From the NCBI RefSeq assembly GCF_003431975.1, contig NZ_CP027116.1, positions 2,356,001 through 2,420,000 of the forward strand: DNA of 64,000 bases, read 5' to 3'. The notes beneath the pieces were generated by a model. It searched no databases, had not been told where the DNA came from, and saw only the letters and a program-made list of their open reading frames with translations. Made by a program: the position numbers and the translations under genes. This stretch comes from Bacillus pumilus. Its GTDB lineage: Bacteria > Bacillota > Bacilli > Bacillales > Bacillaceae. Shown one piece after another: positions 54,306-64,000 of the stretch. Within the stretch, counting starts at the first letter, position 1. The number at the start of each line of letters is the position of its first letter.

Positions 54306-54560
54306 TTGATTTTAATTCAAAAAATTGTTCTGCAGCGGCTCAATCAGATCACAGCAAACGATCTGTTAAGGTATGCAAAGCAGTATGGTGTCAGTTTAAC
54401 GTCAAATCAAGCTGCCGAGGTGGCCAAACTCATGAACGGGAAAAACGTCAATATTTTTAATGATGCGGAGCGTAAACGGCTTCTTAAGCAAGTGGAAACG
54501 ATTACGTCTAAACAGACAGCCCAGACTGTCAATGATCTTTTTAACCAGTTTACAAGTTAA
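54306..54560 (+). CDS. yqfT: Small protein YqfT (DUF2624)
   Basis: An 84-residue helical protein (LILIQKIVLQRLNQITANDLLRYAKQ...). The conserved NGKNVNIFNDAERKRLLKQVE matches the DUF2624/YqfT family; function unknown. Start codons are a TTG at 54282, ATG at 54300 and TTG at 54306; I choose 54306 because AGGGGAGG sits seven bases before it and abuts the ATG. A possible short terminator follows. Confidence 0.76.
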   Translation: MILIQKIVLQRLNQITANDLLRYAKQYGVSLTSNQAAEVAKLMNGKNVNIFNDAERKRLLKQVETITSKQTAQTVNDLFNQFTS

Positions 54561-54563
54561 GCA

Positions 54564-54600
54564 AAAAAGGGCCGCATTTAGCGGCACCTCATGATGTTGT
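54564..54600. terminator. weak stem-loop between yqfT and nfo
   Basis: GCCGC-ATTTA-GCGGC is flanked by an A-run on one side. It lies between the convergent yqfT and nfo; the T-run on the plus strand is poor, so it serves nfo better. Confidence 0.6.
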
Positions 54601-54611
54601 ATACTTTTTTA

Positions 54612-55505
54612 CTACTGACCTGTGATTTTATCTAGCAAGCCTTTGTCGAATTGCTTTTCTTTCAGCATCGCAATTTCGAATTTGTAAGGTGGTTTTTTGT
54701 TCTTTTTATCTTCACCTACATAAGGCGTTTCTAAGATTTTCGGCACATCTTGAAGCTGTGGATGATGCACAATATGATTCAGTGCATCAAAGCCAATTTC
54801 ACCAAAGCCGATATTTTCATGTCGGTCTTTTCTTGCGCCTTGTACGTTTTTACTATCGTTAATATGAAGAACCTTGATTCGGTCAATACCGACGATTCGA
54901 TCAAATTCTTCCAACACACCATCAAAGTCACTCACAATCGGGTAACCAGCATCATGCGTGTGACACGTATCAAAGCAGACTGAAAGAGCTTCGTTATGTG
55001 TCACTCCATCGATAATTTGGGCAAGCTCTTCAAAGCTTCTTCCACACTCTGATCCTTTGCCCGCCATTGTTTCAAGTGCAATTTGAACCTCTTGACCTTT
55101 CACAATGACTTCGTTTAAACCTTCAATGATTTTTTGAATCCCTGCTTCTGGTCCTGCTCCGACATGTGCACCTGGGTGAAGGACAATCTGCTTTGCTCCC
55201 AGAGCTTCCGTACGCTCAATCTCAGAGCGAAGAAAATCTACACCAAGCTCAAATGTCGCTGGATTAACGGTGTTCCCAATATTAATAATATACGGAGCAT
55301 GCACGACGATATCCGTCATGCCATGCTCTTTCATATGCGCTTGTCCAGCTTCAATATTGAGGTCTTCAATTTTTTTACGGCGCGTATTTTGCGGTGCACC
55401 TGTATAAATCATAAACGTATTCGAACCATAAGAGGCAGCTTCCTCACTCGCTGCAAGAAGCATATGTTTTCCGCTCATGGATACATGTGAACCAATCTTC
55501 AACAA
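54612..55505 (-). CDS. nfo: Endonuclease IV
   Basis: A 297-residue AP endonuclease that cuts DNA at abasic sites in base-excision repair. It is a TIM barrel with three metals; ligands fall in [48 protein letters not shown] and [13 protein letters not shown]. All signature stretches are complete. The gene lies just after cshB on the same strand (9 bp), so the two are probably co-transcribed. In B. subtilis it is spore-associated (YqfS). Confidence 0.96.
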   Translation of the reverse strand: MLKIGSHVSMSGKHMLLAASEEAASYGSNTFMIYTGAPQNTRRKKIEDLNIEAGQAHMKEHGMTDIVVHAPYIINIGNTVNPATFELGVDFLRSEIERTEALGAKQIVLHPGAHVGAGPEAGIQKIIEGLNEVIVKGQEVQIALETMAGKGSECGRSFEELAQIIDGVTHNEALSVCFDTCHTHDAGYPIVSDFDGVLEEFDRIVGIDRIKVLHINDSKNVQGARKDRHENIGFGEIGFDALNHIVHHPQLQDVPKILETPYVGEDKKNKKPPYKFEIAMLKEKQFDKGLLDKITGQ

Positions 55506-55514
55506 TGTTTCCCC

Positions 55515-56834
55515 CTACTTTCCATTACGCTTTGACTTTCTACGTTCCTGTCTTTTGATTTTATCCATCTCACGTGTCATTTTCTTTTTATATCCAGGTT
55601 TGACGGCTTTCGGTTTTTTCACAAGACGCTTTGCTTTTTCTTCAATTTCATTAGGTGCTTTTTTACGTCTTTGACGCTTCAAGCGGTCATCTGCATCTCG
55701 CCATTCGCCATGAACAATGGTTTTGTTTTCAAACACAACGCCCATTTTCTCAATTTGAATGAGCGCATCCTCATCAGCAAGCTCATAAATGGTCATCGCA
55801 ATGCCAGATGAACCAGCGCGAGCTGTTCTACCAACACGGTGAACATAAAAATCAAGATCAGATGGAAGTTCGTAGTTGATCACGTGGCTGACGCCTTTAA
55901 TATCAATCCCGCGGGCTGCAAGGTCAGATGCCACAATATAAGTGAACTCTAAATCATCAATTTGCTTCATCACTTTTTTACGTTCGCGCGGCGTTAATCC
56001 GCCATGTAGCACCCCAACCTTCATTCCTTTTTCTTGTAGGAATGATGCGATTTCATCAACGGTTGTTTTTGTATTCGCAAAGATGATCCCTAAATAAGGC
56101 TGTACATTCGTCACCATTTCATGGAGCAATTTTAGCTTGTCACGCTGTTTAGACGGGACCAAAATATGCTGAATGTTTTCAGCCGTAATACGTTTAGGTT
56201 CAACATGCGCATACTTTGGATTGTCCATATATTTTTTCAGGAAAGGCTTTAGTTTTTCTGGAATCGTTGCTGAGAATACAAGCATTTGCAGCTGTTCTGG
56301 CATTTGTGAACCAATACGGTCCACATCTTCTAAAAATCCCATATCCAGCATTAAATCCGCTTCGTCAATGACAAGAGACGTCGCTTTGTAAACATTCAGC
56401 GCCTGCTCATGAATGAGGTCAGCAATACGCCCTGGTGTACCGACAACCAAATGCGGCTGATTTTTTAGCTTTTGAATGGATTTCTGCTTGTCCGTTCCGC
56501 CAATGTAAAGCTTTGCTTTCACCTCTTCTTCTGGAGAGGCATTCTTTAAAATGGTTTGGGCTTCTTTGAAAATTTGATTCGCTAATTCTCTTGTAGGAGC
56601 AGTAATCACGACTTGTACTTGCTCTTTGCTTGGATCAATTGAATGAATAAGCGGCAATAAGTACGCGTGGGTTTTTCCTGTTCCTGTTTGTGATTGACCA
56701 ATCACGCTTTCTCCTTTTAAAACAGCAGGGATGATTCTTTTTTGAATATCAGTTGGCTCATAAAAGCCCAATTCATGAATAGCATCTATAATAAAAGACT
56801 TTAATTCATATGTCGTAAATTTTGTTTCTTTCAT
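55515..56834 (-). CDS. cshB: DEAD-box ATP-dependent RNA helicase CshB
   Basis: A 439-residue RNA helicase. Motifs in order: Q-motif region FYEPTDIQKRIIP, Walker A SQTGTGKTH, PTRELANQI, TPGRI, DEAD in VIDEADLML, SAT, and the C-terminal lobe motifs DLAARGIDIKGVSHV and HRVGRTARAG. A basic tail (RQRRKKAPNE ... KSKRNGK) may bind RNA. In B. subtilis CshB works in cold adaptation and ribosome assembly. nfo follows by 9 bp. Confidence 0.95.
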   Translation of the reverse strand: MKETKFTTYELKSFIIDAIHELGFYEPTDIQKRIIPAVLKGESVIGQSQTGTGKTHAYLLPLIHSIDPSKEQVQVVITAPTRELANQIFKEAQTILKNASPEEEVKAKLYIGGTDKQKSIQKLKNQPHLVVGTPGRIADLIHEQALNVYKATSLVIDEADLMLDMGFLEDVDRIGSQMPEQLQMLVFSATIPEKLKPFLKKYMDNPKYAHVEPKRITAENIQHILVPSKQRDKLKLLHEMVTNVQPYLGIIFANTKTTVDEIASFLQEKGMKVGVLHGGLTPRERKKVMKQIDDLEFTYIVASDLAARGIDIKGVSHVINYELPSDLDFYVHRVGRTARAGSSGIAMTIYELADEDALIQIEKMGVVFENKTIVHGEWRDADDRLKRQRRKKAPNEIEEKAKRLVKKPKAVKPGYKKKMTREMDKIKRQERRKSKRNGK

Positions 56835-56988
56835 GTTTTCACTCCTTAAGGCAATGCCTTTTTGCTCATCTCCTCATTATATCTGATTTTAAGCAAAAAA
56901 ACCATGTCCGCTTTTCATATAGGAAACCAATTGATGCTTATTTGCATAACCTATAAGAGAAAGAGAATGCAGTAAGGGAGGTACAAGT

Positions 56989-57702
56989 ATGTTAGGGCAA
57001 AGGCCTACGGGTGATTTTCAGCCGCACCGTCCCTCACGCCGGCACCTTGGAAATGGCGGACAGCCCGGGATTTTTCAAAGAAGACAGCAGGCTCCTATCG
57101 AACAGCCTTTTCAAGGGCAAGGCAATCAATTTCAGCAAATGATGCCCCGCTCCCCCTCTGTACAGGGACAGGGAGGCGGTTTACGCGCAATGGGCGGAAT
57201 TCCAGGAGGCGAGAGCCGTGCATTAGGCGGCGCAGGAATTAAAGGCATGCTCGCTAAATTTCTTCCTGGCGGAGCTGGGGGAGCTGGAATCTCCGGAGGT
57301 GGTGCGGGATTACAAGGAATCCAGAGCTTCACAAATCCTGCGACTCTCTCAAGCATGTTAGGAAATGTTCAAAAAGTGCTCGGTATGGCGCAGCAATTTA
57401 CGCCAATGATTCAGCAATACGGTCCTTTAGTCAGAAATCTGCCTGCGATGATTAAGCTGTACAGCCAGCTCGGCAGTGCGGATGATGATGAAACAAGTGC
57501 AAATGACGCCGGTGAAGAACCTAAAGAGATCAGCGAGGAAACAGAAGTGCCGCAAGAAGAAGCAGCCCTAGATGATGAAATAAAAGAAAACGAAGAACCA
57601 GAGGACATCCTCGTCAAAAAAACAGCTCCTCACTCATCACCTGATCCTGAAGCAAAACCGAAAAAAAGATCTGGCAGCTCTGTTCCAAAACTATATGTCT
57701 AG
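56989..57702 (+). CDS. yqfQ: YqfQ/VrrA-like protein
   Basis: A 237-residue protein of low complexity. The N-terminal 90 residues are Gln/Gly/Arg-rich (QRPTGDFQPHRPSRR ... GQGNQFQQ). The centre is Gly-rich and hydrophobic (GAGGAGISGGGAGLQG), then a conserved helical part (MLGNVQKVLGMAQQFTPMIQQYGPLVRNLPAMI) and an acidic end (about 162-215). It matches the YqfQ/VrrA family. Function unknown; B. subtilis YqfQ has been linked to spore formation. ATG with GGGAGGTACAAGT. Confidence 0.83.
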   Translation: MLGQRPTGDFQPHRPSRRHLGNGGQPGIFQRRQQAPIEQPFQGQGNQFQQMMPRSPSVQGQGGGLRAMGGIPGGESRALGGAGIKGMLAKFLPGGAGGAGISGGGAGLQGIQSFTNPATLSSMLGNVQKVLGMAQQFTPMIQQYGPLVRNLPAMIKLYSQLGSADDDETSANDAGEEPKEISEETEVPQEEAALDDEIKENEEPEDILVKKTAPHSSPDPEAKPKKRSGSSVPKLYV

Positions 57703-57788
57703 TGTTCTTTTAACGGCGAAGTGTTCACTGCGTATAACAATCTTTGATATATGCGCTTACTTTGGCTATAATGGAAGCAAGAGATGAT

Positions 57789-57814
57789 AAAAAGCCGTTT
57801 TTTTACGGCTTTTT
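57789..57814 (+). terminator. terminator of yqfQ
   Basis: AAAAAGCCGT pairs with ACGGCTTTTT around a T-rich loop. It separates yqfQ from ispH. Confidence 0.82.
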
Positions 57815-57859
57815 ATATTGTTCTTCTCTAGCAGCACTTCCCTACAGGAGGACGAATAA

Positions 57860-58804
57860 ATGAAGGTAATTAAAATATCGCCGCGTGGCTATTGCTATGG
57901 CGTTGTGGATGCAATGGTCATTGCTAAAAATGCCGCACTTGATAAAAACTTGCCACGCCCAATTTATATATTAGGCATGATTGTGCACAACAAGCACGTG
58001 ACAGATGCCTTCGAAGAAGATGGGATCTACACACTGGACGGACCAAACCGCTTAGACATTTTAAAGCAGGTTGAAAGCGGAACGGTTATTTTCACCGCTC
58101 ATGGCGTTTCACCTGAGGTTCGCCAAATTGCAGAAGAAAAAGGACTTGTCGCCATTGATGCCACCTGTCCCGATGTCACGAAAACACATGAACTCATTTC
58201 AGAGAAAACAGCCGATGGGTATGACATTATTTATATCGGTAAAAAAGGTCATCCTGAACCAGAAGGAGCTGTCGGAGTAGCCGCTGATAAGGTGCATCTA
58301 GTCGAAACAGAAGCCGACATTGAAGCGCTTGATTTAACTTCAGATAAGCTACTCATCACCAATCAGACGACGATGTCGCAGTGGGATGTCCACGATCTGA
58401 TGGAGCTGATTAAAGAGAAATACCCTCACGTCGAGTACCATCAAGAAATTTGCCTTGCGACACAGGTACGTCAGGAAGCTGTTTCCGAGCAAGCTGGCCA
58501 AGCTGACCTTACCATTGTTGTCGGTGATCCAAAAAGTAATAACTCCAACCGTCTAGCCCAAGTATCAATGGAGATTGCTGGAACGCAGGCATACCGTATT
58601 GGTGACCTAAGCGAGCTCAGGCTGGAGTGGCTGCAAGGTGTAAATACCGTTGCCGTTACTGCTGGGGCTTCAACACCAACACCTATTACAAAGGAAGTCA
58701 TCCGTTTCTTAGAAAATTATGAGCCAGATGATGAAGCAACTTGGAAAATTGAACGGTCGGTTCCTCTTTCGAAAATACTACCGCGCGTGAAAACAAAGAA
58801 ATAA
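57860..58804 (+). CDS. ispH: 4-hydroxy-3-methylbut-2-enyl diphosphate reductase
   Basis: A 314-residue iron-sulfur enzyme making IPP and DMAPP, the last step of the MEP pathway. The cluster cysteines are Cys12 (PRGYCYG), Cys103 ([11 protein letters not shown]) and Cys198 ([10 protein letters not shown]). Conserved His43, His81 and His131 contact the diphosphate. ATG with ACAGGAGGACGAATAA upstream. It ends in a strong terminator, convergent with yqfO. Confidence 0.97.
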   Translation: MKVIKISPRGYCYGVVDAMVIAKNAALDKNLPRPIYILGMIVHNKHVTDAFEEDGIYTLDGPNRLDILKQVESGTVIFTAHGVSPEVRQIAEEKGLVAIDATCPDVTKTHELISEKTADGYDIIYIGKKGHPEPEGAVGVAADKVHLVETEADIEALDLTSDKLLITNQTTMSQWDVHDLMELIKEKYPHVEYHQEICLATQVRQEAVSEQAGQADLTIVVGDPKSNNSNRLAQVSMEIAGTQAYRIGDLSELRLEWLQGVNTVAVTAGASTPTPITKEVIRFLENYEPDDEATWKIERSVPLSKILPRVKTKK

Positions 58805-58808
58805 AGAG

Positions 58809-58841
58809 AACGTCAGAGCTGCTCTGCTCTGACGTTTTTTT
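58809..58841. terminator. bidirectional terminator ispH/yqfO
   Basis: AACGTCAGAGC pairs with GCTCTGACGTT, with a T-run after it. It lies between the convergent genes. Confidence 0.92.
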
Positions 58842-58843
58842 GT

Positions 58844-59965
58844 TTACATAAACTGAAATGGATTTGTATTTGATTCAGAAACAAAGAGCTGTACATCATA
58901 CTTTTTATCCGAACAGAGCGATTGAAGCTTTGACTTTACGCCCTCTTTCATGATTTTTTCTGCATAATGACCTGGGTCCACTACGTTCAGTCCGAGCATC
59001 ATGGCATCATGGGCAACATGGAAATAAAGATCCCCTGTCACATACACATCAGCACCCATTCTTTTCGCTTGATGAATGTATTTATTTCCGTCACCGCCAA
59101 GTACCGCCACTTTTTTCACCACAGCGTCCGGATCTCCTACAAAGCGCGCACCATTTACATCTAGCTTTGTTTTCACAAATCGCGCGAAGTCTACAAGGGT
59201 CATAGGCTCTCTTAGCTCTCCTATGCGGCCAAGACCTTTTTGAATAGGAGGTAGGTCTGTCGTGTGTACACTATAAGCAACTTCTTCATAAGGATGCGCT
59301 TTGATCATTTCACGAATCACTTGTTTTTCTATACTTGCTGGGAAAATGGTTTCAATCCGCACTTCTTTGACAAATTCCAATTGTCCCGCCTCACCAATAA
59401 ACGGCTGCGCTTCTTCTGATGGCAGAAAGCTGCCCGTCCCTTCATTTGAAAACGCACAATGGCTATAGTTACCAATATGGCCGGCGCCCGCATTTCCTAA
59501 AGATGTCCGGATGGCTTCTTCAAATTCCTGCGGAACATACAGGGCAAGCTGTTTGATTTGATCTTCATATGTCGGAACTAACACACGTGTTTCTTCAAGC
59601 TCTAAAGCCTCCGCAAGCAAGTCATTAACTCCTCCGTCAGCTACGTCTAAATTCGTATGCGCCACATATACTGCAATATCATGTTTGATGCATTTCTCAA
59701 TGATCCGTCCAGCTGGCTGATCTGTCGCTACATGCTTTAATGGACGGAAAATCGGCGGATGGTGAGCAATGATGAGATCCACTTTTCGCTCAATCGCCTC
59801 ATCTACCACATTCTCTAATACATCTAAGGTGATCATGACATTGGTTACTTTTTTATTTAACGTCCCAATTTGAAGACCGATTTTGTCACCTTCCACAGCA
59901 TATGCCTTTGGTGAAAATTGTTCAAATAATTGGATGATTTCATGTCCATTTACTGTTTTAGTCAA
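58844..59965 (-). CDS. yqfO: NIF3-family protein YqfO
   Basis: A 373-residue Nif3-like dinuclear-metal protein. Metal ligands are in IAHHPPIF and AHTNLDVADGG near the N-terminus, and in DPGHYAEKIMKE near the end. About 120 residues in the middle (132-235) form the extra domain typical of Bacillus YqfO, similar in fold to PII/CutA. Start TTG with AAAGGAGGTTTTG upstream; it overlaps trmK by eight bases. Function unknown; GTP cyclohydrolase I type 2 names seen in databases are not well founded. Confidence 0.87.
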   Translation of the reverse strand: MTKTVNGHEIIQLFEQFSPKAYAVEGDKIGLQIGTLNKKVTNVMITLDVLENVVDEAIERKVDLIIAHHPPIFRPLKHVATDQPAGRIIEKCIKHDIAVYVAHTNLDVADGGVNDLLAEALELEETRVLVPTYEDQIKQLALYVPQEFEEAIRTSLGNAGAGHIGNYSHCAFSNEGTGSFLPSEEAQPFIGEAGQLEFVKEVRIETIFPASIEKQVIREMIKAHPYEEVAYSVHTTDLPPIQKGLGRIGELREPMTLVDFARFVKTKLDVNGARFVGDPDAVVKKVAVLGGDGNKYIHQAKRMGADVYVTGDLYFHVAHDAMMLGLNVVDPGHYAEKIMKEGVKSKLQSLCSDKKYDVQLFVSESNTNPFQFM

Positions 59966-60674
59966 CAGTCAAAACCTCCTTTAGAATCTTTATTTTCACA
60001 TGCAGCTCTTCGAGACGCTCTTTGTTCTCCTCTGTTCGTGCTGCCTGCTGAATTTGACTTTCTATCTTCTCCATATGCTGAAGCTCTTGCATCCACTTGC
60101 GCTGGAAGACGTCATTTTGCTCCTTTGCAAGAAACGGGCCAACCAGCATGCCTGTTTCAATTGACATTCCTTCATACGCTTTATCTTTGTCGCCTTTTTC
60201 GGCGATGATGATTTCGTATATTTTGCCATCCTCTTCTAAAATGACTTCATTCAACAATTCATACCCCTCTTGATAGAGCCATAAACGAATGTGGTGAGCA
60301 TGGATATTCGGCTGAAGGATAAGCCTTTCATGGCCTGCAAGCTTATGCTTACCATCATTTAATATGCTTGCGATGAGTGCTCCGCCCATACCTGCAATCG
60401 TTACAGCATTCACTTCGCCTTTTCCAATGACTTCAAGGCCATTTCCTTTTCTGACTGAGATCTTGTCATCTAATTCAAGTCTATGTACTTGCTGCTTCGC
60501 CGATTGAAGCGGACCATCTGTGATTTCACCTGCAATGGCTTTTCCTGCTTTTTGATGCAGGATAGCATAGCATGGCAAATAGGCATGGTCTGAGCCGATA
60601 TCAGCAAAGACTGCCTCATGTGGTAAAAAGTCTGCGACTCTTTTTAATCGTTTTGATAAATTCATTTCATTCAT
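59958..60674 (-). CDS. trmK: tRNA (adenine22-N1)-methyltransferase TrmK
   Basis: A 238-residue SAM-dependent methyltransferase forming m1A22 in tRNA. The Rossmann fold shows motif I ADIGSDHAYLP (about 25-35) and TIAGMGGALI. The C-terminal helical part (FQRKWMQELQHMEKIE) is a coiled coil characteristic of TrmK. I start at ATG 60674 (MNEMNLSKR); the frame begins at GTG 60683. It overlaps yqfO, so the two are coupled. Confidence 0.91.
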   Translation of the reverse strand: MNEMNLSKRLKRVADFLPHEAVFADIGSDHAYLPCYAILHQKAGKAIAGEITDGPLQSAKQQVHRLELDDKISVRKGNGLEVIGKGEVNAVTIAGMGGALIASILNDGKHKLAGHERLILQPNIHAHHIRLWLYQEGYELLNEVILEEDGKIYEIIIAEKGDKDKAYEGMSIETGMLVGPFLAKEQNDVFQRKWMQELQHMEKIESQIQQAARTEENKERLEELHVKIKILKEVLTVD

Positions 60675-60755
60675 ACGTATCACTACTTTTCTTTAATGTT
60701 CATACTTGTCTATCTTATATAAATTATGGACTTTTTAAAAGTCGTTTTCAAATGA

Positions 60756-60786
60756 AAAAAGCTCTTCTGTTGAAAAAGAGCTTTTT
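60756..60786. terminator. terminator of cccA
   Basis: AAAAAGCTCTT pairs with AAGAGCTTTTT just after the cccA stop. It lies between cccA and trmK. Confidence 0.86.
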
Positions 60787-60794
60787 GCGTAACA

Positions 60795-61154
60795 TTATTT
60801 AATTTTGGATACCCATTCCGCCATTTCATCAAGCTTTTCATTCGGAATCAGCCCGCCTGGCATCCCGTTGCCGCCTTCTTGAATTTTCTTCTTGATGTCT
60901 GCCACTTCAAGCTTGTCTCCAACGCCTTTTAATGCAGGACCTGCGCCGCCTTCATAGTTTTCCCCGTGACAGCTCAGACAGTTTTGCTTATACAATTCTT
61001 CAGGCGTCGCATTTGCTGTCTCTTCTTGCTTTTGCTCTTCGCCACCAGAGGCGATTTTGTCTTCATCTTTGAGTCCCTTCATTGATAAGAAAAAAGTGAG
61101 TCCAATACCTAAAATGGCAATCAATAAGAATGGTATAAGTGGATTCCGTTTCAT
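60795..61154 (-). CDS. cccA: Cytochrome c550
   Basis: A 119-residue membrane-anchored c-type cytochrome. The N-terminal helix (about 5-24) is an anchor; a charged linker (about 25-50) precedes the haem domain with Cys59-x-x-Cys62-His63 (CLSCH) and the axial Met98 (NGMPGG). It carries electrons outside the membrane, probably toward the terminal oxidase. I start at ATG 61154 (MKRNPLIPF) with AGGGGAGG upstream. Confidence 0.93.
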   Translation of the reverse strand: MKRNPLIPFLLIAILGIGLTFFLSMKGLKDEDKIASGGEEQKQEETANATPEELYKQNCLSCHGENYEGGAGPALKGVGDKLEVADIKKKIQEGGNGMPGGLIPNEKLDEMAEWVSKIK

Positions 61155-61428
61155 TTCTTTCATCCTCCCCTTTGTGAAAACCCCTTTGAGACTATGCAAA
61201 CAATTCTAATTCTACTTTAATTTTACAAAAAGTAAACGAATTATGATACAAAACTTTGGTCAAGTTCACAGATTAGACAAAAATGATGCAAGAATGAGAA
61301 ATGAAGCCTTCAGCACATTTTGATGTATTTTTTATACATCTTTTCTCTAAGAACGTTGCAAATTCATTTGTTATTCAGTAAAATATAATCAGATTGAAAA
61401 AAGCGTTTTCATTTTTGATGAAGAAAGA

Positions 61429-61450
61429 ACGGATCTCTTTCAAGATCCGT
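61429..61450 (-). terminator. candidate terminator of sigA
   Basis: ACGGATCT pairs with AGATCCGT (perfect 8-bp stem) in a T-rich minus-strand context, just after the sigA stop. Confidence 0.65.
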
Positions 61451-61457
61451 CCATTGT

Positions 61458-62579
61458 CTACTCTAAGAAGTCTTTTAATCGTTTACTTCTGCTTGGGTGT
61501 CTTAATTTACGAAGAGCCTTCGCTTCAATTTGGCGGATACGCTCTCTTGTAACGCCGAACACCTTTCCAACCTCTTCTAACGTGCGTGTTCTTCCGTCAT
61601 CTAGACCAAAACGTAGTCTCAACACATTTTCTTCACGGTCCGTTAGCGTGTCTAATACATCTTCAAGCTGCTCTTTTAACAATTCGTATGCAGCATGGTC
61701 AGATGGAGATGTCGCCTCTTGGTCTTCAATAAAATCACCAAGATGCGAGTCATCTTCTTCACCAATAGGTGTTTCTAAAGATACAGGCTCTTGCGCAATT
61801 TTAAGAATTTCTCTTACCTTTTCTGGAGTTAAATCCATGTCTTCAGCAATTTCCTCTGGCGTTGGTTCTCTACCTAGATCTTGCAGAAGCTGTCTTTGAA
61901 CACGGATCAATTTATTAATGGTTTCCACCATATGAACCGGGATCCGGATGGTTCTGGCCTGATCGGCAATTGCACGCGTGATCGCCTGTCTAATCCACCA
62001 GGTCGCATATGTTGAGAATTTGTACCCTTTACGGTAATCGAACTTCTCAACTGCCTTCATCAGACCCATGTTTCCTTCTTGAATCAAGTCAAGGAACAGC
62101 ATACCACGACCGACGTAGCGTTTCGCAATGCTGACAACGAGACGAAGGTTCGCTTCCGCCAATCTTCTTTTTGATTCCTCATCGCCTTCTTCGATCTTTT
62201 GAGCATACGTAATTTCTTCTTTAGCAGATAGCAAATTGACACGTCCGATTTCTTTTAAGTACATACGAACAGGATCGTTGATTTTCACACCTGGTGGTAC
62301 GCTTAAATCATTCAGGTCAAATTCTTCTTCTGCTTTAGCCAGCTGCTGAACATTTGGGTCTTCTGTCTCTTCGTTTTCACTAATGAGCTCTACACCCTGT
62401 TCGCCTAAGTATTCATAGTATTCATCCATTTGGTCTGATTCAATTTCAAAGCTAGACATACGCTCTGCAATTTCTTCGTATGTTAAAACGCCCCGTTTTT
62501 TACCCGTTTCAGTGAGCTTATCTCTCACCTGTTCAAAGGTTAATTCAGTTTCGGTTTCGTGGGCTTGTTTATCAGCCAT
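61458..62579 (-). CDS. sigA: RNA polymerase primary sigma factor SigA
   Basis: A 373-residue housekeeping sigma-70 factor. Region 1.1-like acidic N-terminus (about 1-95), region 1.2 ([16 protein letters not shown]), region 2 ([27 protein letters not shown], then [16 protein letters not shown]), region 3 and region 4 with the -35 helix ([23 protein letters not shown]). I start at ATG 62579 ([13 protein letters not shown]), with AAGGAGGGATCCATA upstream; a frame to 62744 has no support. It follows dnaG by about 200 bp, the macromolecular synthesis operon dnaG-sigA. Confidence 0.97.
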   Translation of the reverse strand: MADKQAHETETELTFEQVRDKLTETGKKRGVLTYEEIAERMSSFEIESDQMDEYYEYLGEQGVELISENEETEDPNVQQLAKAEEEFDLNDLSVPPGVKINDPVRMYLKEIGRVNLLSAKEEITYAQKIEEGDEESKRRLAEANLRLVVSIAKRYVGRGMLFLDLIQEGNMGLMKAVEKFDYRKGYKFSTYATWWIRQAITRAIADQARTIRIPVHMVETINKLIRVQRQLLQDLGREPTPEEIAEDMDLTPEKVREILKIAQEPVSLETPIGEEDDSHLGDFIEDQEATSPSDHAAYELLKEQLEDVLDTLTDREENVLRLRFGLDDGRTRTLEEVGKVFGVTRERIRQIEAKALRKLRHPSRSKRLKDFLE

Positions 62580-62781
62580 TATGGATCCCTCCTTCCAAAG
62601 CTTGCAACGAATTCTAAAATAACTTGCGATTTGCTTCCGCTCTGTTTTTCTCTCTTTATCAAACAGATGAGCAAATAGGAATAAAATAATGAATGATGAA
62701 GGCAAGATGCTTGCGGACTTATGCTCCTCCTGTAAAGGATTCATTGCCAGCCGTAAGTCTTGTCTTAAATAGTAGACGTAT

Positions 62782-64000
62782 TTACTTCAGCGAACGGTTC
62801 AACTGAATAATTTCTTTTGCAAGTGTTGCCGCTTTGAAGAAATCTTTTTGCCTCTCCGCTTCTGCACGTTCTAGTTCTTTTTCCTTTATCATTGACAGAT
62901 TCCGATGATTCAACACTTTTTTTACATAATCACTTAATTCAGCTTCACTTAGCTCGTCTCCAACTTGAATCATGAATATATCCGTCAAAAGCTGATGGAT
63001 GACCTCATCTTCTATACGGTTCATCAGGTGCTGCGGCGTTGGTTCTTTGCCTTCTTCATACAAAGCGTAAATGTATGTGGCCAGCGCCCTGTGAGAATCT
63101 ATATTAAATTCAATCCCTACTCTGTCAAGCACTTTGCGGATCACGTCATCACTTTTCAACATATGAGCAAGCAGCATTCGCTCTGCATTTTCATATGCTG
63201 GCCGCAGACGCTTTCTTCTTACCTGTGTTGACAGATGTGCACGCCGTTTTTCAAGCCCGCTTTCTTCCTGCGTGCTTTTGGTTTCTTGCCGCTGCTGTTT
63301 TTCAAACAGCTCAAGTTGTTCTTTTAATGAATCAAGTGAGATCGAGAACTCTCCAGCAAGCTGTTTCATGTAAATCTCTTGTTCCAAGGAGCCATTTAAT
63401 CGGCTAATTTCCCGGAGAACCTGCTTCATATAAGTTAGTCGGTCTCCTTCGTCAGATAAATTCTTTCCCCTACGGAAAAAATTCATCTTAAATGTCATTA
63501 ATGTCACACTTGCATCTATGATGTCATTCCTAAATTTCTCGCCGCCATATTTACGAATGTAATCATCTGGATCAAGTCCATCTGGTATCATGGCAACGCG
63601 AACTTTACATCCTCTTTTTCCAAGCAAATCTGACGCTTTCATGGTGGCTTCATAACCGGCCGTATCAGAGTCATAGCAAAGGATGATCTCTTCTACGTTC
63701 CGCCTGAGAAGTTTTACGTGCTCTTCTGTTAAAGACGTACCCATTGTTGCAACACTTTCGCCGACACCTGATGTGACAGCTGAGATGACGTCAGCAAATC
63801 CTTCGAAAAGAACTGCCCGTTCGCGTTTTCGAATATGCATACGCGCGTCATGAAAGTGATAAAGCAGCTTACTTTTATGAAAAAGTGGCGTTTCAGGACT
63901 ATTCATATACTTTGGCTGCTGATCACCAAGCGATCTTCCGGAAAAAGCGACAACTGTCCCATGATGATCATGAATAGGAAACATGACACGATCCCTAAAG
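62782..64000 (-). CDS. dnaG: DNA primase (C-terminal two-thirds, cut by window end)
   Basis: Part of DnaG, the primase that lays RNA primers at the replication fork. The frame is open to the window end (FRDRV precedes the Met at 63984), so the N-terminal zinc domain is outside. Visible parts: the RNA polymerase core with FSGRSL, the Toprim motif [10 protein letters not shown] and [10 protein letters not shown], and the C-terminal DnaB-interaction helical domain (from about 63250 downward, with [12 protein letters not shown]). Start not visible. In operon with sigA. Confidence 0.96.
   Translation of the reverse strand, partial: FRDRVMFPIHDHHGTVVAFSGRSLGDQQPKYMNSPETPLFHKSKLLYHFHDARMHIRKRERAVLFEGFADVISAVTSGVGESVATMGTSLTEEHVKLLRRNVEEIILCYDSDTAGYEATMKASDLLGKRGCKVRVAMIPDGLDPDDYIRKYGGEKFRNDIIDASVTLMTFKMNFFRRGKNLSDEGDRLTYMKQVLREISRLNGSLEQEIYMKQLAGEFSISLDSLKEQLELFEKQQRQETKSTQEESGLEKRRAHLSTQVRRKRLRPAYENAERMLLAHMLKSDDVIRKVLDRVGIEFNIDSHRALATYIYALYEEGKEPTPQHLMNRIEDEVIHQLLTDIFMIQVGDELSEAELSDYVKKVLNHRNLSMIKEKELERAEAERQKDFFKAATLAKEIIQLNRSLK

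Noticed and set aside
57132..57356. Proline-rich minus-strand frame inside yqfQ
   Set aside because: It is the complement of the Gly-rich yqfQ codons, an expected shadow.
62579..62744. 55 extra codons at the 5' end of sigA
   Set aside because: SigA starts at MADKQ with a strong AAGGAGG site; the extension is upstream leader sequence.

Overview
The window is ordinary chromosomal core from a Bacillus of the B. subtilis–B. pumilus kind. The gene order matches, from memory, the yqh–yqg–yqf segment of B. subtilis, from efp at the left edge to sigA and a cut dnaG at the right edge. Protein divergence, a short TapA and several local gene differences suggest the B. pumilus/safensis/altitudinis group; that placement is inference, since no search was run. 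There is no prophage, insertion sequence, CRISPR array or island, and only one tRNA gene (Gln).

Left part (1-14.4 kb): efp, an Xaa-Pro peptidase and type II dehydroquinase; the membrane/unknown genes yqhR, yqhQ and yqhP; the patatin-like yqhO; the manganese regulator mntR; the lipoate octanoyltransferase lipM; the rhodanese yqhL; and the glycine cleavage operon gcvT-gcvPA-gcvPB behind a tandem glycine riboswitch. The SNF2-type yqhH and its partner yqhG follow.

Biofilm and competence part (14.4-23.6 kb): sinI-sinR faces the matrix operon tapA-sipW-tasA, whose promoter is flanked by two SinR-type inverted repeats. The seven-gene comG pseudopilus operon, the stressosome protein rsbRD, tRNA-Gln and the stress regulator mgsR follow.

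Middle (23.8-47.7 kb): small yqg genes, an MFS transporter, the peptidase yqgT, the LtaS-family yqgS, glucokinase glcK with yqgQ and the rhomboid protease gluP, an unrecognised 154-residue gene, formyl-THF cyclo-ligase, ribosomal protein L33, the yqzD-yqzC membrane pair, the phosphate ABC operon pstS-C-A-BA-BB with a clear PhoP box array, class B penicillin-binding protein pbpA, yqgE, sodA, yqgC, yqgB and a GNAT acetyltransferase.

Right part (47.8-64 kb): isoprenoid genes ispG and ispH, the nucleotidase-like yqfW, a ROK sugar kinase without the usual zinc cluster, a zinc-uptake operon znuC-znuB-zur with a candidate Zur box, yqfU, yqfT, endonuclease IV, the DEAD-box helicase cshB, yqfQ, yqfO, trmK, cytochrome c550 (cccA), sigA and partial dnaG.

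Most transcription units end in strong stem-loop/T-run terminators, and several start codons are TTG or GTG chosen by ribosome-binding-site spacing. I see no clear new multi-gene system. The best leads are regulatory sites (SinR pair, Zur operon, operator-like repeats at yqgY and rpmG, the sinI leader hairpin), the shortened TapA, and a few uncharacterised genes (the 154-residue gene, yqzD/yqzC, yqhH/yqhG).
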